Shown here one piece after another: positions 1 through 12,499 of a DNA stretch of 40,042 nucleotides. Below the pieces are notes generated by a model. That model was given only the letters and a program-made list of their open reading frames with translations. It was not told the DNA's origin and made no database searches. Each line of letters begins with the position of its first letter. The first letter of the stretch is position 1. The position numbers were made by a program, and so were the translations under genes. The DNA comes from Byssochlamys sp. IMV 00236. Its lineage: Eukaryota > Ascomycota > Eurotiomycetes > Eurotiales > Thermoascaceae. Location of the stretch: NCBI GenBank assembly GCA_001931875.2, contig MSJH02000456.1, forward strand, positions 1 through 40,042. The letters are read 5' to 3'.

Positions 1-8
1 TATTCTTT

Positions 9-31
9 TATATATATATATATATATATAT
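9..31. repeat. (TA)n microsatellite
   Basis: About 11 TA units in a row at the left edge of the window, in non-coding DNA. Confidence 0.9.
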
Positions 32-1111
32 CAGTGAACAAGTGGATTCTGTAATATAAAATATGCAAAGTTCCTGCCAACTTGAAACTTTGATATGCAA
101 CAGCGTAAAGTATTATCCAGACAAGTGCGCCTAAATATGATAGAAAATACTATGAAACTTGCAAAGCTGTAGTCATATCCTCTCAAATTAGATCTAATGC
201 GCAGAGATCAGCCTTGAATATTTCTACATGAATAAGGACAAGAGTTACTTTTTGTATGTATTGATGTGAGTTCACAGTAAAAAAAAACTAAAATGGAAAG
301 TGTGCAATAAACAATTTAAGAGCAGAATCGTAGCTCCAAGACGATCAGCGCTGCTGTAAAGCCCAATTTACCTTTCACTGAGAGTAAAACGATATCTACT
401 TGTTTATAAGAAATGGAAAAAGAGAGATTTACTCTACCATAATCAACAACATCTTACCAAGGTCTGCTCTCGAAATATTACTTGTATCTTTGCAGTGCTC
501 TAATAGCAATAAGAAGTCAACTTTTAGAAAAAGACATTTGTCCTTACCAATGTTAAGTAGGCTAAGGCCACGAACAGTCCTTAAAATGTTTAGTTCATAC
601 TTCCATATTTGGTCATCCTTCCCTCAAATAATTATCAAGCTTTCCATTTTAGATCCGATCAATCTGGCTATTTTTAACTGACCACATGGAATTAAGAAAT
701 AGAAACTAAAAAAGAACAGAATAAAAAAATGATGCTTATTTGATCAATTATTGTTCCACAAGCTAATGTGACTATACATATATATAAGCCAGATCAAGAG
801 TACACAAGGTAGTGATAAAGCCTCGCCCCCCTTTAATCTACCGATGGTTATTATGTGCCTTTAAAATGAAATAAACGGTGAAAGGGAAGCATATTTAATA
901 CCAAGCAAAAATTTTAAACTGAGTACGGAGATCCCTTGTCTTTGTACTACTTTAGTATATTAAAGTAGCAGAGCTAAAAAGAATATGAGATAATAATAAT
1001 AAAAAAAGGTTAAATAGAAGAAGAGCAAAAGTGAAAAAGAGATGTTTAAAGGGAGAAGACAAGGAAATAGAAAGATAAAGAAATACAAAAAGGAAAGAGA
1101 AATAGTTTAAG

Positions 1112-1118
<7 letters not shown>

Positions 1119-1142
<24 letters not shown>
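1119..1142. repeat. (GA)n microsatellite in the chitin synthase A upstream region
   Basis: A pure GA run within a longer purine-rich stretch, roughly 255 bp upstream of the start codon at 1398. Confidence 0.9.
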
Positions 1143-1149
<7 letters not shown>

Positions 1150-1397
1150 GGCGTTGAAAAAGTAGGTTCCTTAATAGTCTTAACTGTCATATATCTTGTC
1201 TGGGCTTATTCTTTTTTTAACCCTCGCCCCCCTTCTCTGTAACAACCATAATAATTTTTCTCTTTTTTCTTTTTTTTCTCTTACTGCCTTTTCCTTTCTC
1301 CCCTTTTACTCGTTGATTTCTCCTTTTTCTGAAAATAAATAATTTGATTATTTATTCCTTTTGCCACTCCTTCTTTCTTCTTCTTTTTTAACAAACC

Positions 1398-4300
1398 ATG
1401 TCACCCACAGGATATAATGCACCCTATGGTGGAGGAGGAGGACAGCAGTATGGTTATCAACCACCAGCTGACAACAATTACTATTATAATAATGGAGGCT
1501 TTCAGAACAACAATAATAACAATAGCAACTATAACAACAACGTTAATAGCGGTGGAGTATCCGTCGGACGTCGTGCGACTACTCTAGGTCGAGCACCTAC
1601 TCGACGTATCGTTCCTGGCGCAAATTCAATCGCAAATGCAAGTTCAAATATCCAAAGAGGTCGCACCTTGATTCGTCCCGATCGTTATCAAGAACCACCA
1701 CCTCTATTGACTGGCAAACCAACAGCAAGTCGAAGTTTATTTGATCCTTGGGTCTTATTCTCTCGTATTGTCACCTTTTGGGCTTTACCGCCTATGCTGA
1801 AGGCATTCAAGATGGGCGATGCAGGTATGCAACAAGCCTGGAGAGAAAAAATCACATTGTGCTTCATCATCGCTTGCATGGGTGGCTTTGTCGCTTTTAT
1901 TACCATTGGCTTAAATTCTGTGCTTTGTCCACCAGAGGCTTCTCTCAACACATTAAATTATGCTTCCTATAATGACACAGTTGGCGCAGGTAAGGGCTTT
2001 TTATTTGTTTCTAAAAATACGATACTGATCTTACTCCTTTTTTATAGGTAGCTTGATCGGAATCCTTGGCTGGCAATTCAATGTGTCAAGTGCAAAAACA
2101 AGTCCCAGTTTTAACCCTTACAGCTATGCTCAAGTGCCAGGTACCGATGTCACCAACTTTTTCGGCCACGGCTTAGATATACCCGAATGCATCAATACTG
2201 GAAATTCTATCGCATCTACTTTTTTAGCAGTTAACCTCAATCCTTGTGAATCTGGAGGAAATGCCTGTATCGCTGGTGAGTTATCAGCAGCCACCTTGGC
2301 CACATACGGCCTGGTCAATAGTACAAAACAAGTCGGCTTTGATTGGAATCAGCTTGCCTCGGCCAATCTCGCCAACTTTTTCGTGATTGATGGTAATGTG
2401 TTAAACATGGACCCTTATATTCAAACCTATCCTACAGCGCAACTTAATGATCCCTTGGATGCGGTCATTCGTACCATTCTCAACAGTTCATGGGCAGAAG
2501 GAGGACGAGATGGCACCAAGATGTTTTTCAGAAAGCCAGAATATAAGGCTGCTATCAACTGTCTAGTGCAAAAGTACCGTGCAGGTCATATCGATAAAAA
2601 GACAACAGGATGTTTTGTTGCTTCCATTATTTTGATTTGCTCTTTGGCCGTCGTCTTGGCTATCGTCTTGGCTCGTTTCTTTATGGCCTTGATCTTTTCT
2701 TGGTTCGTCTCTCGCAAACTTTCTCGTACACCACCACCAGCACCTAGTTCATCTCCAACGATGCTCAAGAACGAGACTATGGAAATGGCCAACATAATGC
2801 AACAGCGTATGGACTCTGGTATCAGCAATCTGCCCGCTGGAGCTGGCACAGGAAAAAAGGTGGAAGTGGGTAATGATCTGTATACTGTTTTGTTGATTAC
2901 TTGTTACTCCGAAAACACCGAAGGTATCCGCGGTACAGTCGAATCACTCTCAATGACAGATTATCCAGACGACCGTAAATTACTCTTTTTGATCGCTGAC
3001 GGTATCATCACTGGTCATGGTGAAACAGTATCTACGCCAGACATGTGTTTGAGTTTGATTACCTTTGACGACGAATCCATGAAGAATCCTGAGCCCATGG
3101 AGTACATTGCTGTGGCTGTTGGTGCTAAGCAATTCAACTGCGCCAAAGTCTACGCTGGCCACTATGTCTGTAAAGGTCACAAGGTTCCAATGATCCTCGT
3201 CGTCAAATGCGGTAACCCTGACGAACAAGGAAAACCTAAGCCTGGTAATCGTGGTAAACGTGACTCTCAGCTTATTTTGATGAACTTTTTCAGCCGAGTC
3301 ACCTATAATGACCGTATGACGCCTTTGGACTATGATCTGTTTAGAAAGATTCAATACCTTATGGGTGTCACTCCAGACTACTTTGAACTTGTTTTGATGG
3401 TAAGTTTCCCTTTTTTAAATATATAACATGTATTAAAACTTTCCTTACTTTTTCTTAGGTGGACGCTGATACCAAAGTTTATGCTAGCTCCATGAGACTG
3501 CTTGTCAACTGTATGGTAAACGATAATCTGATTATGGGATTATGTGGAGAAACCAAGATTGCAAACAAACGAGACTCTTGGGTGACAGCTATCCAAGTTT
3601 ATGAATACTTTATTTCCCATCATTTGGCTAAAGGTTTTGAAGCCATCTTTGGTGGTGTCACTTGTTTACCTGGTTGTTTCTGTATGTACCGACTGAAGGC
3701 ACGCAAGGGTGATGGTGATTGGGTCCCTATCATTACTAAACCAGAAATTGTGCAAGAATACTCATCTAATACAATTGACACTCTGCATCAAAAGAACTTG
3801 CTTTTACTTGGTGAAGATCGTTTCTTAACCACACTCATGCTTCGAAACTTCCCCTTCCGTAAGATGGTCTTTACTCCTCAAGCGATCTGTAAGACAGTTG
3901 TTCCAGACGAATTCAAAGTCTTGCTCTCTCAGCGTCGTCGATGGATCAATTCTACAATTCACAATTTGTTCGAACTTGTTCTCGTACGTAATCTCTGCGG
4001 TACCTTCTGTTTCTCCATGCAGTTTGTCGTCATGATGGATTTAGTCGGTACATTAACTTTGCCTGTAGCTATCGTCCTGACCGTCGTCTTGATCGTCTCT
4101 ATGGCTCAGTCTCAAATCACTAGCTTTTCTACGGCTGTTCCACTCATCCTACTAATCATTGTGCTCTTCTCGCCTGCTCTTCTCATCTTGATCACTACTC
4201 GCAAGTGGGTCTACTTGCTCTGGATGATTGTCTACCTCTTTGCATTACCCGTCTGGAACTTTATTCTGCCCGTATATGCCTTTTGGCACTTTGACGATTT

Positions 4301-4748
4301 CTCTTGGGGTGAAACAAGAAAAGTCGAAGGCGAGGAAGGCAAAGACGATCACTCCAAGAAGGACGGTGTCTTTGATCCGTCCAAGGTTCCTCTCAAGCGT
4401 TGGGAAGATTATGAACGTAAGCGTATTCGAGCAGCCAAGCGAAAAGAACGAAAGGAAAGACAGATGCGTGAGATGGGTCCAGTTCATCTGGTGCACTCGG
4501 TCGTGCCTTCAGAAGAGGATGAAGCTCGTCGTGGATTATTGACCATTGAAGATGATGACACTGTGTCTCAAATGTCTTATCATACTGATATGTCAAATAA
4601 CCCACCACCCGCTCACTACTTTGATCCCTCCAAAGAGGCTCCTGCAAAGGCAGGTTCAGGTTATTACCCTACTTATAGACCTCAGTCTATGGCTCCCCAG
4701 GCAATGGGTCATCAGCAATCACAACAACCACCTATGCCTAGACATTAA
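1398..4748 (+). CDS. CHS3: class IV chitin synthase (copy A), three exons
   Basis: Membrane enzyme that polymerises UDP-GlcNAc into chitin at the cell surface. Exons 1398-1989, 2048-3399 and 3459-4748 join in phase to a protein of about 1077 aa. The N-terminus is low complexity and rich in Gly, Asn, Tyr and Gln (about residues 1-55). One membrane segment lies at about 152-172, then a lumenal region, a second membrane block near 387-419, and the GT2 catalytic domain from about residue 478. Hallmarks are VDADTK (649-654), GEDRF (766-770) and QRRRW (806-810), followed by several hydrophobic segments and [17 protein letters not shown] plus FDDFSWG fit class IV (yeast Chs3 type), not classes I-III. 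The tail after the last membrane segment is charged, then rich in Pro and Gln. An AATAAA lies at 4831-4836, about 80 nt past the stop. A paralogue is at 16914-20741. Confidence 0.93.
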
Positions 4749-5027
4749 ATATATTCTTCTTTTCTCATAAAATGTAAAATTAATATTGTTATTTCACGCA
4801 ATATGTGCACATAAAAGAACCTCCCCCTCCAATAAAGATAGCATTTTATATATATATCAATGTAAGATCTCTTTTCTTCATTGTTTCTAATTTGACAGCG
4901 TATAATAATACATAAAATGAGCTTCATCTTTTTGTGAGATATACAAAAAGAGGACCTTTTTCTTTCTTTTATCATCATTTGTTGTCTGAAATTATCATTT
5001 TATTTATCAATTTATGAGTAAAGTGTA

Positions 5028-8000
5028 TTAAATATCAAATAGGAGTGGTCTTGCTGTGGGAATCTTGGGTTTGAGTGATTTTTGAATTAATCTGAATAGA
5101 CCAGTACCAATAGACATGGGCATACCCATAATAATCTGTTCGGACACACCCACAACATCATCTCGTTTACTGTATAGAGCTGCTTCAAACAGATGATCTG
5201 TTGTCTTTTCGAATGATGCAATACTCAAGACACTATCCTTCATCTTGGAGATACCAAATCGTGTGATACCCAAGACTTCACCTTTACTTGTCATGATATC
5301 ACCCAACAGGAATACGTGTCGATGATCGATAGTCATACCGTGAGCATCCATGGTGGATGTAATTTCATTAATAATCGTGGCTCTATTTTATAAAAGCATG
5401 AGTCAAATGTGTATATATATTTTAAAATAGATTTACCTTGCAGCTTCAATACCCAGTACTTCAGCAACTTCCATAACGTGGTTTGATGTTGTCAAATGAC
5501 CTACAATACCATCTGTCGTCATCACATCAAGTAAGCCATAACCTTCGACAAGTAACTGCTTGGCACCCTTGCCTCCTTGCTTTTCACTAATGACTGCACG
5601 AACAACAGAAGGTAGGCCGGTGATGACAACCCTTGTCAGTGCACGCTTCAGTGTCTTTAAGCTATAATAAACAGATTCGTCTTGCTTAGCATGAACATAG
5701 ACACGAATAATGTCTGGTCTGCTTGTTTGGACATCCTATTATATCTTGATAAGTCATTGAAAAAAAAAAATAATAATAATAGTTGTATTCTTTACCAATT
5801 GTCCCATCTTCAATTTAGGTGCTGTCTTGATAGCATGTGCAATCTGGTGAAGGTTTGTTTCCAATTGAAGGCGGTTAATTGCATCCAGGTCAATACGAAT
5901 CAAGATGTATGTCTCATTTGGTTCATAGACTTCTTCCATGTATACAGCAACATCGCCTAACGTCGTCTTTTCCACACGGCCCTTAACTACACGAGCTGCC
6001 CTCACATCTTGATTTGCGTGGAGTTCACATTTGATGATAGGCGTAGAGATCACCTTGGCAGCGTTAATAATTTCTTTGATACGAGGTACACCAAGTGTAA
6101 TGTTCATACTAGCAACACCAGCAAAGTGGAAAGTCTTTAACGTCATTTGAGTACCAGGTTCACCAATAGATTGAGCACCAATTGCACCTACGGCTGTACC
6201 AGGCTCGATCTTGGCCTTCATGTACTTGGAGACACATACGTTGAGGTAATGACGGAGCTGTCGTTCAGTAATGACAAAGAGGTTACGCACCACTTGCTTG
6301 ACAGCTTCGTCTTCATCTTCATCAATATCAATATCCATATAATCTTCATCTGGCATAGCCAAGCCTGGCTGTAAGCCATATGTCTTTCGAATCTTGGCCA
6401 GTTTGCCCGCAATCTTTTCGTCCACAAACTTGACAACCATATCAATAAATGAGCCCAAACAGTTCTTTTGCCATAATTCAGATTGCACTTCCTGTTGTGT
6501 GATGTAGTTGATCTCCCATGGCAACAAGCCCTTTTCGCCATTAGGAGGCGTGATCTCTTGGACATGTCGCAAGTTACGAGTAAATTCGACAGGGACACTA
6601 TCACCTTCGATCGTCATGGGATCCAGACCATCAGCACCATAGCAGAACTGAAGCATGGCACCTTCAGAGTTACGTACGGAAAGATCATAGTGTGTTGTTA
6701 GATCTTCAAATGCCTTCATCAGACGACGAGCCATATAACCTGTTTCGGCAGTCTTGACGGCTGTATCGACCAGACCTTCACGGCCAGAGATGGCGTGGAA
6801 AAGGAACTCGGTTGGACTAAGACCAGTGTAGAAACTGTTGCGGACGAAACCCTTGGCTGGAGGCGTTTTGGAGTGTTTCAAAAAGTGAGGTAATGAACGG
6901 TCCTGGAAACCATCAGGAATACGCGTACCACTAATAATCTGTTGACCGACACAGGCAACCATCTGAGACACGTTAATCTGCGAGCCCTTTGAACCACACC
7001 GAGCCATGATACTGGGAGAATTATACATGTTTAATTCCTCCATACACACTTTACCCAAGTCACCACGGACAGCAGACAAAATACCAGACACGATCGATTC
7101 CATAGTCTGTTCTTCGTTACAACCTGGCATGGTTTCCAGTTGACCTGCATTATATTTAGCAATGACTTCATCACACTTGGCATAGGCTGTTTCGACCTCA
7201 TTATACTTGATACGACTCAAGCGTTCACCAGGTGTTACATCACTGATACCAATCGAGAAACCTCGGTTGGCCAGCCATCGTGCGCAGAGTTTGGCTAGTC
7301 GGTTCATACATTTAGCAGCTTCAATCGGTCCATAATCACGCAAGATGACGTAGAACACCGAGTTCTTGTTACCGTCACCTACGATCGCCTTATCGACCAG
7401 ACCGCACATGATTTCACTGTTTCGAACGACGAGCCAGCCATCGTTAGGACACATGTCTGGTAATCGGCCTTCCTGTTTTACAAACGACTTGGTCTTGGCA
7501 TCCACGTTCAACAGCACCTTGCTTTCTTTGTTGGGTCTAAACAGGACGTTGAACACTTGTTTACCCGTCCAGAGGCGTTGAGGTTTCCAGATAACGGGAG
7601 GAGGAATGTCGACCTGGAGTTCAGCGTCGCCCATCATGGAACAAACTTGTGCGAATTCACCACGGGTATAAAATGTATCTTTGTGCGATAACAAGTAGGA
7701 TGCTGTGATGAAATCTTGGGTGGCCGCAATCAATGGTTCACCGTTACGAGGAGTGACAAGATTGTTTTTAACCTATAAAAAAAAAGATTCAGCATCACAT
7801 TAACAAAAGAAAAAGCCACGTACACCCATCAACTCCATAGCCTCTGCCTTGGCTTCTTGTGTTTGTGGCAAGTGCATATTCATTTCATCACCGTCAAAAT
7901 CAGCATTATAAGGTGAACAGACACATTCGTTGAATCTGAACGTTCTCCAAGGCATCACCTTGGCAAAGTGAGCCATGATGGATAATCTGTGAAGCGAAGG

Positions 8001-9474
8001 CTGACGATTGAACAAGACGACATCATTATCTGATAAGTGACGTTCGACAATATCACCAATTTGCAGATCAGCGGCAATTTCCGCTCGATTACCAAACTTT
8101 AAGAATCGTTTGAATCCATTAGTCTTTTCGACAAAGTTGGCGCCTGGATGTACAAATGGACCATTGATGATGTTTTGACGAAGCTTGTCGATATTATGTC
8201 TATTCACACGTTCAGGGAAAGTCAATACCTTGGCCACACGCTCAGGCACGGCGACCTGATCGATACGCATGTTGGGATCGGGAGAAATAACGGTACGACC
8301 AGAAAAGTCAACACGCTTACCGGACAAGTTACCTCTGAAACGACCTTGCTTACCCTTCAAGCGTTGACAGAGACCACGTGTAGGTTTGCCTGCGTTAGCA
8401 TTGAGCACACCGGGAAGTTCACTGTTGATGTACAAGGCTGCTGCAAGCTGTAAGAATTCCCATTGCTCCATCAAGGTTGATACGGCCACACCTCGTTCCA
8501 AGCCGGCTCTGATGATGGCGTTTGTAAAGATGATTTCGGTCAATTTGGCTGTCAGATCATCTTCGTTACTCGTATTGTCTTCTTGAACGACAGAGGGACG
8601 AATACATGAAGGTGGTACTGGAAGGTACTGCCAAATGTACCATTCGGGTCGTCCGTGTTCTTCACTTAATCCTAATAGCTCGCAGTCCTCGGGGGAAATG
8701 CGCTGGAAGAGTCGAAGCACACGCAGTGGGTTCAGATCATCTTGCGCTTTACTCAAATGAGGTTTAAGCTCAGGCATGGATGCGGCTGCGGTCTCAAATG
8801 ACTTTCGAAACTGTTCGGCTTCGTCTGCTACTCGCTTCAATCTATATTTGTCGTGCGTAATCTTGAGTGGTCCTACTTTCTTGACGACACCATTGACCGC
8901 ATTACAGTGCATACAGTAAGTCACTTTTTTACATTTTTCCTGAATTTGCTTCAACACTCTATTACGCTGCAAGTTGTCTAGGCCAGGTGCTCTCAATCTT
9001 CTCAGATACATACGTCGATCTGCTTCTTCCAACATAACTCTACTACATGTCTAATCATGTATATATTAGCATAATTGTATACAAGAGGGAGCAAAAAAAA
9101 AAAAAAAAAAAGGAGAACTTACCTTGCAAATTTCTTGCAGAATATTGATGACAGGTCGAAAATAGCCTACGTGAAAGATGGGCAAAACGAGCTTGACATA
9201 CCCCCAATGCCCAGCACACTCTTGCATTTTTTGTCCACAAGTCTCACAAACAGCGTCTTTCAAAGTTGTACCCTACGGAATAATGAATCGTTTGTTTTAT
9301 ATATTTTCAAAGATCCATCAATCTTACCAATCGCAAATCTAATACACCTCCTCTCACTGGAATACGACTCTCTGGTTTATACAGATCGCGCTGAGTGACC
9401 TCAAATTCGGCAATTTTTACCATGTTTTGAGGTGATAAAACACCAAACTGAAGGTAACGACTATATGAAGACAT
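5028..9474 (-). CDS. RPC1: DNA-directed RNA polymerase III largest subunit (RPC1), six exons
   Basis: Catalytic largest subunit of nuclear RNA polymerase III, which makes tRNAs, 5S rRNA and U6 snRNA. Exons on the minus strand: 9474-9328, 9272-9123, 9050-7824, 7772-5796, 5735-5437 and 5382-5028, giving about 1384 aa, the usual family length. The clamp zinc site shows C58, C61, C68 and H71, with more Cys near 98-101. The active-site motif [10 protein letters not shown] starts at residue 481, with D483, D485 and D487 as the Mg-binding aspartates. The trigger-loop and bridge-helix regions are recognisable, and [20 protein letters not shown] is typical of RPC1 rather than RPB1. There is no C-terminal heptad repeat, again consistent with Pol III. 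The first ATG (9474) opens directly into the conserved N-terminal block, so I prefer it to the in-frame ATG at 9537. It is convergent with chitin synthase A. Confidence 0.95.
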
Positions 9475-11656
9475 GATTAGCTCTGCTGTTGTTCTTTCTG
9501 TTTGTTCTAAATTACATTTTCTTGGGTGTGTTGTCAATCACTTGCTCCTTCATTCTTTATGTGTGTGTATGTATGTGTGTTGTGAAGAAAGGAAGGCAAT
9601 TATGAGCTTGTTTGACAGATATACAAACACACTACAGAAAAAAAAAAACTGGTGAATATTGACAAGTTGGTCGTCCTATCTGAACCAAAAAATTCGGCCA
9701 AAGCCACACCTCTCCCCTCCCTCACCGCATGTGGCCCAGACAAAGTAAAGGCTCACTAGTCTTTTTTTTAAAAAAAACACTTTTTCATTTATCCCAGGAA
9801 AATGTCAATGTCAAGCAGTACCCTTAAACTGCTCACAATTAGTCATCTATAATTCATTTTGTGTTCTTATAAGACTTTATACGGTACGAGAATAGGTTTA
9901 AAGTGATCAATAAGCAAGACATTAAAACACATACACATGTTTTTATACTGTGTCTATAACGTACAAACGTAATATGGATAATACTTATTAAAAGTTTTGA
10001 CCAGCTGCAAGATTTTACTCTAATCGATTATCTGCGTACTCTTCATAATCAAGTTTGACTATAAACAACAAAATTGGTTCATGATAGCATATGGTTGGTT
10101 TGTTTTACGAGACAATTACCGTCGTTACTCATAAAAGATATTTGTCCTATTGACTTTCTCTCCGCTATTATTCAAAGCAATATGTATTGTGCAGTCAGGA
10201 ATGATTGTTTTGGATCCACAAATGCTGACTCTTATCATAATCTTATCCATCTACTCTTTGAGCTCAAACCAAAAGGCTTTATCCTATGAATACGATCTCC
10301 TTATCTAAAACTGATAAAGGTCAAGCATATAGACTGTAATTGTGTTTTTTTTTTTTTAGAATGAAGAAGATTTTCAATGTTTATAGGTTCGCTAGTACAA
10401 TTCAACATACTTTGAGCGTCATTTTAAAGGAGCAATACAAACCAATCTATGCTCACAGTCAGTCTATATTCTCCGACTACCAGACTCGCTTGTATTTTGC
10501 TTAATAACAAAAAAAAAACCCCCACGCCTGACCCTATGAACACTCAAGAGACCAACATTAGATGTTGCCAACGTATTAACAACCCTTGACTTAAGTTTCC
10601 ATACATATTTTAATTCATCCCTTCTCTATTAAATTCCCTACGTTCCTTTACTTTATCTCCTTTCCAAATTCAATATCCAGCGGGGACTTGCGCGCGCAAA
10701 GACGGTCTGGCAAAGAGAATCAACAGAAAAAACTTGACATGTGCTACTAATGTGTACTTTTTTTTTTTTAGTTCAGTAAACACATAGCATATGAGAATAA
10801 ATCATCCAACATATTCTTGCCTTTTTTTTTTTTCTTTCTTGTTTGTTGGCTGCAAGTTAGTTCTTTGACAGCACTCACTTTTTCATGTTTGAATTAGACG
10901 GTCACATTAACCGAAATTTTTATATATGAAGTTTTGATAACACCAAAATAGAAGCGGTGTGGCTGGCTGGTTTTTTATCGTATTGCTAAGCTGCCAACTT
11001 GTGATTGTTTATCAGTAATAGATTATCTCTCTCTCTCTCTCTTTTTTTTATGATGTTTATTAAAAAAGAATGATAGACTATTCCCCCTTTCTCCTTTATT
11101 AAAATGCACATAGTGTGTATACTTAGACCAAGGGCATTTCAACGTATTTTTCAACATACTAAAAACTATATTCAATCTCAGAAGGTCAGACTGTACACGT
11201 AAACAGCATCACCTCATAACTTCTTGCTGCAGCCAGCCCAAATGAAAAAAAAAGGGGGGGAAGAGGATTTTCATAATATGATTATAAACTATAAAAAGTT
11301 TATAAAAATAAAGATGTGTGAATATAAATGATGAAACCTTTGCTCATGTGCTGAGTCATGATTGTGTATTCAATGAATGATTCCGTATCTTTCCTTTCTC
11401 TCGCTTTTTTAACATGTAGAAGAAAGAGAAGGGGGGAGATAGGCGGGAGAAGAGAGGGACGGGGGAATAGGGGATGTTTGTGTATAAATACATATATATG
11501 TGTGTGTATATATATGAGCACAGCTTTTATTGGCTGAATCAATTATTTATTCTCTCTTTAATGAATACGTGCAATATAGGGAGAAAGAAAAAAAAAAGAT
11601 ATGAGAAAGAGAGATTTTATTTCAAAAAGATGATCAAAGAGTAATAATGAGAATGA
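9475..11656. other. gene-poor intergenic region, about 2.2 kb
   Basis: No gene, tRNA or rRNA is supported here. The DNA is AT-rich with many poly-A/T runs (for example near 10345, 10760 and 10820), a CT run near 11030 and a GT/TA mixed repeat near 11480-11515. The part next to 9475 should hold the RPC1 promoter, and the part next to 11656 the 3' UTR of the HMG gene. The open frames at 10074-10289 and 11300-11542 are short, with no codon or motif support. A 12-nt GC-only-core palindrome lies at 10688-10699. Confidence 0.6.
10688..10699. repeat. 12-nt perfect palindrome in AT-rich DNA
   Basis: TTGCGCGCGCAA is its own reverse complement. It stands out in an AT-rich intergenic region. No function is assigned; it could be a dimeric factor site or chance. 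Confidence 0.5.
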
Positions 11657-12131
11657 TTAAGATTGCTAAAGATGTTGTCATCAGCTTATTTTCTTATTAC
11701 AACATTTATATGAATACTTACAGCAGCCTTTTCTTCTTCATAACGCTTCTTATCAGCTTCAGCCTTTTCAATATAAGGCTAAATAGAGAATATAAGCATA
11801 AAAAGATAGAGAAATGATTGGATCACACTATTACCTTCTTTTGTTCGTCAGTCATTTTCTTCCACTTTTCACCAAGAAGTTTACCAATTTCGCCTTTTTA
11901 TATAAATAAATAAATAAACGTATAAAAATAACACAATACTAACTTACCAAAGGAAGCACTTGGGTTTTCCTTCTTTACGACTTCACGGTTATCTTGAGAG
12001 AAGAACATGTACGCGGATAAACCACGCTTAGGACCAGTAGTAGTCTTCTTTTGACGACGAGGAGTATGCTTTTTACCATCATCGTCCTTAGCAGCAGCCT
12101 TTCTGGTTACTTTGGTAGTTTCTTTTCCCAT
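11657..12131 (-). CDS. NHP6: NHP6-like HMG-box chromatin protein, four exons
   Basis: Small non-sequence-specific DNA-bending protein of the nucleus, homologous to yeast Nhp6 and the single-box HMGB proteins; Nhp6 assists FACT and Pol III transcription in yeast. Exons on the minus strand: 12131-11948, 11893-11835, 11778-11722 and 11665-11657, about 102 aa. A basic N-terminal arm (residues 1-33, Lys/Arg/Thr-rich) leads into one HMG box from about 34 to 99. Box landmarks are [12 protein letters not shown], the central LGEKWKKM, and [17 protein letters not shown] at the third helix. There is no acidic tail. The final coding exon carries only CAA TCT TAA, so the last two residues and the stop sit in a micro-exon segment. 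It is divergent from the MEA1-like gene, with starts 368 bp apart. Confidence 0.92.
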
Positions 12132-12499
12132 TTTCTATTGTATGTATATTGTTAAAGGCAATAGAATAAAAAAAATTTATTAGCATTTGAAATTTTAAAG
12201 AACGCGTCTTTTTTTTTTTTATAAGCATACATTTTAAAAGTGTGTAGAGTAAGAGAAGAGAGAGAGAAGAGAGAGAAGAGAGAGAAGGGCGAAAAAAAAT
12301 TAGCGGAGAGAATTTTTAAGAGCAAGCCTAAAAAAAATGTGCGTGTGTGTGTGTGTGTGTACATATATATGTGTGTGTGTGTGTATGTGTGCATATGAGC
12401 AGAACCAATTAGATCACATAAAAATATATAAATCACAGTCACTTTTATTATTTTTTACTCTTACTGGTTTCTCTTTTAGTGTAGTTGTATAAAAAAAAA
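12132..12499. promoter_or_regulatory. shared divergent promoter region of NHP6-like and MEA1-like genes
   Basis: This 368-bp gap separates two divergent start codons, so it must hold both promoters. It contains a GA-rich purine block (about 12250-12290) and a mixed GT/TA repeat (about 12339-12396). No defined transcription factor site is claimed. Confidence 0.5.
12339..12396. repeat. (GT)n-(TA)n-(GT)n compound microsatellite
   Basis: Alternating purine-pyrimidine DNA of GT and TA units in the divergent promoter. Such tracts can adopt non-B DNA; whether this one does is not shown. Confidence 0.85.

Larger units (their letters stand above)
1..1397. other. AT-rich upstream region of chitin synthase A
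   Basis: I see no convincing gene here. The stretch is AT-rich and holds a (TA)n run at about 9-31, a (GA)n run at about 1119-1142, and a long pyrimidine tract from about 1255 to 1395 ending just before the chitin synthase ATG. Pyrimidine-rich leaders precede several genes in this window, so the tract is probably promoter or 5' UTR. A 93-codon open frame at 400-681 has no recognisable motif and low-complexity composition, and I treat it as chance. Confidence 0.6.

Noticed and set aside
400..681. 93-codon plus-strand open frame
   Set aside because: No motif, no splice context and low-complexity composition in AT-rich DNA.
7366..8586. Plus-strand open frames inside RPC1
   Set aside because: They are antisense shadows of a conserved coding region on the minus strand.
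12339..12396. CRISPR-like or tandem regulatory array
   Set aside because: It is a simple GT/TA microsatellite with no unique spacers.
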